DNA of 25,000 nt from Eimeria necatrix. Lineage: Eukaryota > Apicomplexa > Conoidasida > Eucoccidiorida > Eimeriidae. Position 1 is the stretch's first letter. The number at the start of each line of letters is the position of its first letter. The notes under the pieces are model-generated. The model saw only the letters and a list, made by a program, of their open reading frames with translations. It was not told the origin of the DNA and did not search any database. Made by a program: the position numbers and the translations under genes. The DNA is taken from positions 12,501 to 37,500 of the forward strand of contig NW_013652062.1 in the NCBI RefSeq assembly GCF_000499385.1. Reading direction: 5' to 3'. Positions 20,197 to 25,000 of this stretch are shown here, piece by piece.

Positions 20197-20563
20197 ATCG
20201 AGGCGTCTTCTGCTAGCCACGGCAATCTCTACAGCCAGGGCCTTCCTGCGCAGCAGCAGCAACACGAGACGCAGAAGGAAGAAAAAAGCCAGCAGCAGCA
20301 GCAGCAGCAGCAGCGGCAGCAGCGGACAGGGCAGCACTTCTCACAAAGGCAGCAGCAAGAGCTGCATGCAAACCAGCCACTGCTGCAGCAGCAAGATGAC
20401 CCCACAAAAGGAACTCTAGAAGGCTACTGCAACAGCGGCAGCAGCAGCTGCCTCTTCACAGGCAGCGAGCAGCAGCAGCAGCAGCAGCTGCCGCAGCAAA
20501 CTCAAAGCGTTTCGTCATTGGCCTCGCTGCAGGAAGAAGAATGCAGCAGCCAGCCAGCAACAA

Positions 20564-20598
<35 letters not shown>

Positions 20599-21246
20599 AA
20601 GGGCGCGTGGGTCTGCCGCTGTGGGGCCTTGAATGTCAGTTACGCCGCTGAAGCAGACTGCGTGACAGAGCAGCAAGGGCTGGCAGCAGCTGCTGCTGCT
20701 GCTGCCGCTGCTGAAGCCGCAGCAGCAACATGGCAGCCAGCTCAGGAGCTGCCTAAAGGGCCTGCTTGCTGCTTGCTGACTTACCAGCAGCAGCTGCTGC
20801 AGCTACAAGCTATGGAATGTGCCCCAGTGGCACCGCTGCAGCAGCTAATGGATGACCACGTGCAGCAGCAGCAGCAGCAGCAGCTGCAGCAGCAACAGAT
20901 GCTGCAGCAGCAACAACAGCATTTTCATCCCCCTGCTGCAGTGCCTGGCTGCGGCTTCGGGTGCCTGCCGCGCAGCAGCAGCAGCCCAAGAACAGTGCTG
21001 CCTCAGCAGCAGCTGCTGCTAAACGCAGCACCAGCAACAACTGCAGCAGCAACGGACAGTGCTGCAGCAGCATGCAGCAGCAGAACTGCAACGCCTAGGC
21101 GAGCACACGAGCCAGAGGCAGCAACTGCTGCAGCAACGCCGCGTGCAATGCCAGCAGCAGCAGCAGCAAATGACCGCCCCTGGAGGTGCAGGGGGAACAG
21201 CCCCTGCAGCAGCAACTGCAGCAGGCCAGCAGACGAACAGCGGCCG

Positions 21247-21279
<33 letters not shown>

Positions 21280-22011
21280 GGGCTAGAACAAGTAGCAGCA
21301 AACTGCTGCGTCGGTTTTCGCGGAGACGCCGTCAGCAGGAGCGGGCGCTGCAGCAGCTGCGCTGTGTGCTGCAGCAGCAGCATCGGCGAGCTTGAGCAGC
21401 ACTTGCAGCAGCAGCTGCAGCAGCAGTACCTGCAGCAGCAGCAACTGCACTTGCAGCAACTGCAGCGACAGCTACGCCAGTGGCCGCAGCAGCAGCAGCA
21501 GCTCAACGACGGTGGAGGAGAAATCTACCTCCCGATGCAGCAGCAGCAGCAAAGCCGAATGATGCAGCAGCAGCTGCAGCAAACAATGCAGCAGCAGCTA
21601 CAGCAAAGGATGCATCAGCAACTGCAGCAAGGCAACAAAAACAAAGACGCGCTGCTGCTGCTGCCAGAGAGGGGCAGCAGCCAGCCCACTGCAGCTCCGC
21701 CGTCACTGCGAATGTCTGCTGCTGCTGCTGCTGCTGCTGTAGTGACACCCGAATGCGCATGCATGCAGCAGCAGCGCCTCGAGGTGCTGCAGCAAGCGGA
21801 AATGCAGCAGCAGCAGCAGCAGCTCCCGACTCCTCGCAGCCCCCCATGGGCACCTCCGCATTGGTGCCAGCAACGCCTGCAGCAGCAGCAGCTGCAGCAG
21901 CAGCAACAAGCGCAGCTGCAGCTGCTGGAGCAGCAGCGTCTGTGGCAGCGCAGCCGCTGCTGCTGCTTCATCAGCGTGCCACACAGCAGCAGCAGCAACT
22001 GCTGCAACTGA
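16966..22011 (+). CDS. Giant Gln-rich coiled-coil protein (1681 residues)
   Basis: A single open frame starts at an ATG in good context (GCCATGG) after an Ala-codon run. Order: acidic MDSEGEFSEAAGTPYF; Ala runs with unique islands such as LRHLPEGT and LSEGEVRPLALGAGQQQTEP; a pure Gln run near residue 163; coiled-coil-like Gln/Leu/Glu sequence to about residue 450; a SFTFPLSNN/LSFPLSH duplication near 505-535; an Ala/Glu segment; more Gln-rich coil to about 1190; a cysteine-bearing WVCRCGALN near 1215; then further Gln-rich sequence. Leu and Met recur at coiled-coil-like spacing. Residues 1350-1475 switch to Ala/Ser/Cys/Arg while other frames carry the coil, which suggests frame errors. The last 20 residues are also doubtful: a neighbouring frame ends more naturally at 22043 (LLQLTAVQPQHSYI). 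Family and function unknown; similarity to other poly-Gln proteins would be compositional only. Confidence 0.65.
20602..20670 (+). other. Possible degenerate zinc-finger motif within the giant Gln-rich protein
   Basis: Residues GAWVCRCGALNVSYAAEADC (W1215, C1217, C1219, N1223, C1232) resemble a RanBP2-type zinc finger (W-x-C-x2-C-x3-N-x6-C-x2-C), but the first cysteine spacing is one short, the third cysteine is displaced and the fourth is missing. It may be a decayed finger or chance; it is the least repetitive island in the middle of the protein. Confidence 0.25.
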
Positions 22012-22062
22012 CTGCCGTGCAACCACAACATAGCTATATTTAAGCCTCTTTGAAAGTAGCAC

Positions 22063-22098
<36 letters not shown>

Positions 22099-22327
22099 CA
22101 GCAGCAGCAGCTGTGTGCTGCAACGGCTGAGTTCTACGCTGCAGTTGGCTCAGTAGGCTTCTTTGTAATAGTGCTGCAGCTATGTTCCCTGCTGCTGCTG
22201 CTGCTGCAGCAGCAGCTAAGTGCAGACTGCGCAGCAGTAGCAGCAAGCACCGACGCCGTTGCTCTCACTGCTGCCGCTGCTGCTGCTGTGCGTCTCAGAG
22301 CCCAAAGTCCCTCACAGCTAAACGCAT

Positions 22328-22361
<34 letters not shown>

Positions 22362-22412
22362 AAACATCGCCAAAAATAACTCGAGCAAAATGACTGCATT
22401 GTCTTGAATGCT
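22012..22412. other. Gap between convergent genes
   Basis: CAG runs at about 22065-22110 and 22326-22360 and a short CTG/CAG inverted repeat near 22190-22215, with A/T-rich ATAGCTATATTTAAG at 22030-22044. Since the plus gene ends and the minus gene ends here, both 3' ends should lie in this gap. No clear polyadenylation signal is seen. Confidence 0.5.
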
Positions 22413-22679
22413 CTATGTGGGGCCAAACAAAGACTCATCAGTTTCATCAGGTGCTGCTGCTGCAGCTGCTGCTGCAGCAGCTGCTGCTGCAGCAGCCTCG
22501 CCAGCTGGCGCCGCTGCAGCATCAGGCGCTGCACCGTCTGCAGCTGCACCGTCTGCTGCTGCTGCACCATCTGCTGCTGCTGCTGGCGAAGCAGCAGCAG
22601 CAACGAGCCGCTGCTCTTCATTCACGTGGGGCCGTTTCCTAGAGCGCTCGCCGTCGGAAGCAGCGCCAGGAGTCTCCGG

Positions 22680-22712
<33 letters not shown>

Positions 22713-22887
22713 GCTCTCAGCAGCACCAGCTGCTGCTGGAGAAAATCCAGCAGCAGCAGCATCTTGCTGCTGCTGCTGCTGGCTTCCTGCATCCGCTGCA
22801 CTGCTGTCTTGAGACACGGCTGTGCAGTGCGTGCGGCCGGGGGCCGCAGGCGGCGTAGCCGCGGCCTCCGCTGCTGCAGCAGCAGCT

Positions 22888-22920
<33 letters not shown>

Positions 22921-23264
22921 ACAGCAGTCTGCTTGGCGAAGACCACCAGCTGGCCGTCAGCAGATAAAGATGCCACTGTTGCTGCTGTTCGAGAAGCAGC
23001 AAGACCCACTATGAAGGCGGAGTGGCTCTGCAGCACTTCAGTGACAGTTTCGAGGCCTTCTAGGGTTTGTTCTGCTGCTCGCACTTCGTAGAAGCCCCAG
23101 TTGCTGCTGCTGCTGCTGCCTGCTGCTGCTGCTGCTGCTGCTGCTGTCACTGGCTCCCCGCTGCAGTCCCCTGGAAGGTCTGTTGCGTTGCAGCTAGCCA
23201 GCAGCACGGCGCGCTTGGAGCTCAGGTGTACGTACACCATGTCGCAAAGGCTCGCTGCAGCGCA

Positions 23265-23298
<34 letters not shown>

Positions 23299-23465
23299 GT
23301 TTCTCCGAGAAGCAACAGCCGCGACCTAGTGCAGCGCAGCAGCAGCAGCAGCAGCAATAGGCTGAACTGCAGCAGCTGCAGCAACGCAGGCTTACCGCTT
23401 ATGGTGCCGCGGGCAATACGGGAGAGAGTGACACTTTTCAGCCGCAGCTGCGGGTAAACCTGCAC

Positions 23466-23511
<46 letters not shown>

Positions 23512-23977
23512 ACTCTCAAAGGGGTGTGCGGCACGAAGGCACAGACCCTTATAAACCCGTCAGAACAACCCAGCAGCAAATGGATGCTGCTGCTGCTGCT
23601 GCTGCTGGTGGGAGCGGGGCGCCTCCTTGGGCGCCATACCAAAGACACCGCCTGCAGCAGCAGCAACAGCAGCAGCAACAGCAGCAGCAGCAACAGCAGC
23701 AGCAATAACGCGCGTTCAAACGCGTCCACCAATCAGCTGAAGAATAGGCAGTTGTCAGGGGGCCTAAGTTTTGGTGCGAACCCAAAACCCTAAACCCTAG
23801 ACCCTAAACCCTAAACCCTAAACCCTAAACCCTAGACCCTAAACCCTAAACCCTAAACCCTAAACCCTGCACCCTTTGCATACAGTTGCTGCTCTTTCGT
23901 TGATGTAGAAGGCCTGCAGCGGCAGCACTTGAGGCACGATGGGGACGCGGTCTTCAGCTGCTGCTGCGTCGCCATCT

Positions 23978-24009
<32 letters not shown>

Positions 24010-24132
24010 GCGCTGGTGCTCTTTGCTGCTGCTGTCGAACTGCCGCTGCAGCTCCACCAGCCTGTCGTCGCCTATGAAGGCCATGGCGAGGCAGCCCCCC
24101 ACGTCTGAAGCAGCAGCAAGCCACCTTCCCTT

Positions 24133-24177
<45 letters not shown>

Positions 24178-24267
24178 ACTAGCTGGAGCAGCAGGAGCTG
24201 GAGGAGGGCGCGAGCGGTCGAGGGAGAGCGCCGTGAAGTTGCACAGCAGCACAGCAGTGCTGTCTTC

Positions 24268-24315
<48 letters not shown>

Positions 24316-24479
24316 GGCGTTTCGTGTCGGTATAACAGCAGCAGCAGCAACAAAAGCAGCAAGCAAGTGGCCCCCCTGTGTCTCATATATCCCCAAAGGG
24401 TAGGCGGAAGGCGCAGCAGCAGCAGCAGCAACAAGGCGGCCGTCCTGCAGAAACTCCACCGCCTGCAAATCGTCTCCTA

Positions 24480-24524
<45 letters not shown>

Positions 24525-24826
24525 GCACGCCTAAAGCAGCAAAGCCCCGGCCGCTGGCCCCCAGGACGCAGCGCGGAGAGGGGGAGTTCAGCAGCAGGTG
24601 TACGTACACCTGAGAAGTCTCATACAGCCCGTGCTGCAGCAGCTCGTCAGCAACAGGAGAGGGAAAGAAAGAGTCGCGGCGAGCAAACAAGGACCTGCTG
24701 CTGCTGCTGCGCCATGCTGCTGCTGCTGCTGCTGCTGCTGCGCCGGGCGGCTGGAACAAGGCGCTCCCCGTCAGCTTCTCCAGAGCCACCAACGAGTCCT
24801 CGTCCACGGGCCACACGTAGCACAGC
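22413..24826 (-). CDS. WD40-like repeat protein with C-terminal basic motif, 3' three exons (probably 5'-incomplete)
   Basis: Proposed exons on the minus strand: 24826-23884, 23651-23396, 23254-22413, with consistent phases (0, then 1). WD-like blades: CYVWPVDEDSLVALEKL, VYVHLLLNSPSPRCVLG, DDLQAVEFLQDGRLVAAA then LGIYETQGGHLLAAF, KGRWLAAASDVGGCLAMAF, SIHLLLGCSDGFIRVCAFV, MVYVHLSSKRAVLLAS, AFIVGLAASRTAATVASLS with ADGQLVVFAKQ. These fit beta-strands ending in a hydrophobic or aromatic residue. Ser, Ala and Gln runs sit between blades. The C-terminus is Ala-rich with a basic RSRKRPHV, possibly a nuclear localisation signal, and ends DETDESLFGPT. Intron 23652-23883 holds telomere-like repeats; intron 23255-23395 is 141 bp with no stop in frame and could be retained. 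A CTG-rich stretch ending CTGCAG precedes 24826, so an upstream exon is expected. The exact WD40 family is not identified. Confidence 0.6.
23226..23238. repeat. Palindromic motif GTGTACGTACACC, copy near an exon start of the WD40-like gene
   Basis: Exact copy; in sense it encodes the VYVH of MVYVHLSSK, 16 bases inside the exon that begins at 23254. Confidence 0.75.
23784..23868 (-). repeat. Telomere-like repeats in an intron of the WD40-like gene
   Basis: About eleven AAACCCT units (TTTAGGG on the gene's sense strand), two with AGACCCT variants, lie about 15 bp inside the intron from its donor (ACT followed by GTATGC). Confidence 0.9.
24598..24610. repeat. Palindromic motif GTGTACGTACACC, second copy in the WD40-like gene
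   Basis: Exact copy encoding the VYVH of QVYVHLLLNS. Confidence 0.75.
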
Positions 24827-24828
24827 CT

Positions 24829-24862
<34 letters not shown>

Positions 24863-25000
24863 GTGGGGAACAGCCACTGCTGCAGCAACATTTGCAGCAG
24901 CACAGCAACAGACGAGACCTGCAGCAGCAGGAATCCAGCAGCAGCAGCAGCCGCTGCACTAGCACGCAAAAGCAATGGCCGCAGCTGCAGCAACAGCAGG
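24827..25000 (-). other. Probable intron and upstream exon fragment of the WD40-like gene
   Basis: On the minus strand this is CTG-rich, with a possible donor at about 24930 (CTGCAG followed by GTCTCG) and an open frame before it reading LQLRPLLLRASAAAAAAAG. The window edge prevents a decision. Confidence 0.3.

Noticed and set aside
16966..22011. Assigning the giant Gln-rich protein to a known poly-Gln transcription regulator
   Set aside because: Any match would be driven by Gln content; no defining domain is visible apart from a doubtful cysteine motif.
24598..24610. GTGTACGTACACC as simply a conserved WD40 codon string
   Set aside because: Identical or near-identical copies occur in other genes and in both orientations, so protein homology alone does not explain it.
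1..25000. Dozens of open frames made of poly-Leu, poly-Cys, poly-Ala, poly-Ser or poly-Gln on both strands
   Set aside because: CAG/CTG runs are open in all six frames, so length alone carries no weight. I kept only frames with varied sequence between runs and splice-site or family support.

Overview
The window looks like nuclear DNA of an Eimeria-type coccidian (Apicomplexa), species not determined. Two signals carry that call: CAG/CTG trinucleotide runs in almost every gene, read as poly-Gln, poly-Ser or poly-Ala inside proteins, and many blocks of the telomere-like heptamer TTTAGGG/AAACCCT lying inside introns and between genes. Both are established traits of the repeat-rich segments of Eimeria genomes. 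Genes are eukaryotic, with GT-AG introns. All protein identifications rest on recalled family patterns; no search was run.

Left part (1-3000). A minus-strand gene with a mitochondrial-type N-terminus (1-410, running off the window) is head to head with COX19 (887-1762, +), a copper-handling factor of cytochrome c oxidase assembly. The 476 bp between them is full of telomere-like repeats that change orientation. COX19 is followed by a CTGTGGCTAG satellite, more TTTAGGG repeats and a block of GGGGCCCC palindromes.

Central part (3096-12460). A 12-exon plus-strand gene (3096-9386) can be assembled with every splice phase consistent; its blocks follow, in order, subunit 5 of the conserved oligomeric Golgi complex (COG5). 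A second, unidentified 8-exon plus-strand gene follows at 10420-12460. In both genes introns are CTG-rich on the sense strand and usually end ...CTGCAG, while exons carry CAG runs. Several introns begin directly with telomere-like repeat as the 5' splice site.

Right part (12547-25000). A Gln-rich coiled-coil gene (about 12547-14805), a TAGC-repeat zone, a poorly resolved stretch (15.1-16.9 kb), a 1681-residue Gln-rich coiled-coil gene (16966-22011, +) and a convergent WD40-like gene (22413-24826, -, probably 5'-incomplete).

Most open frames in the window are shadows of the CAG/CTG runs in other frames or on the other strand. I found no RNA genes, CRISPR arrays or transposase genes. The most noteworthy points are the poly-Gln insertion between the two CX9C motifs of COX19, the telomere-like splice donors, a recurring palindrome GTGTACGTACACC encoding Val-Tyr-Val-His, and a 380-bp stretch of the giant Gln-rich gene where the coiled-coil reading runs through all three frames and returns.
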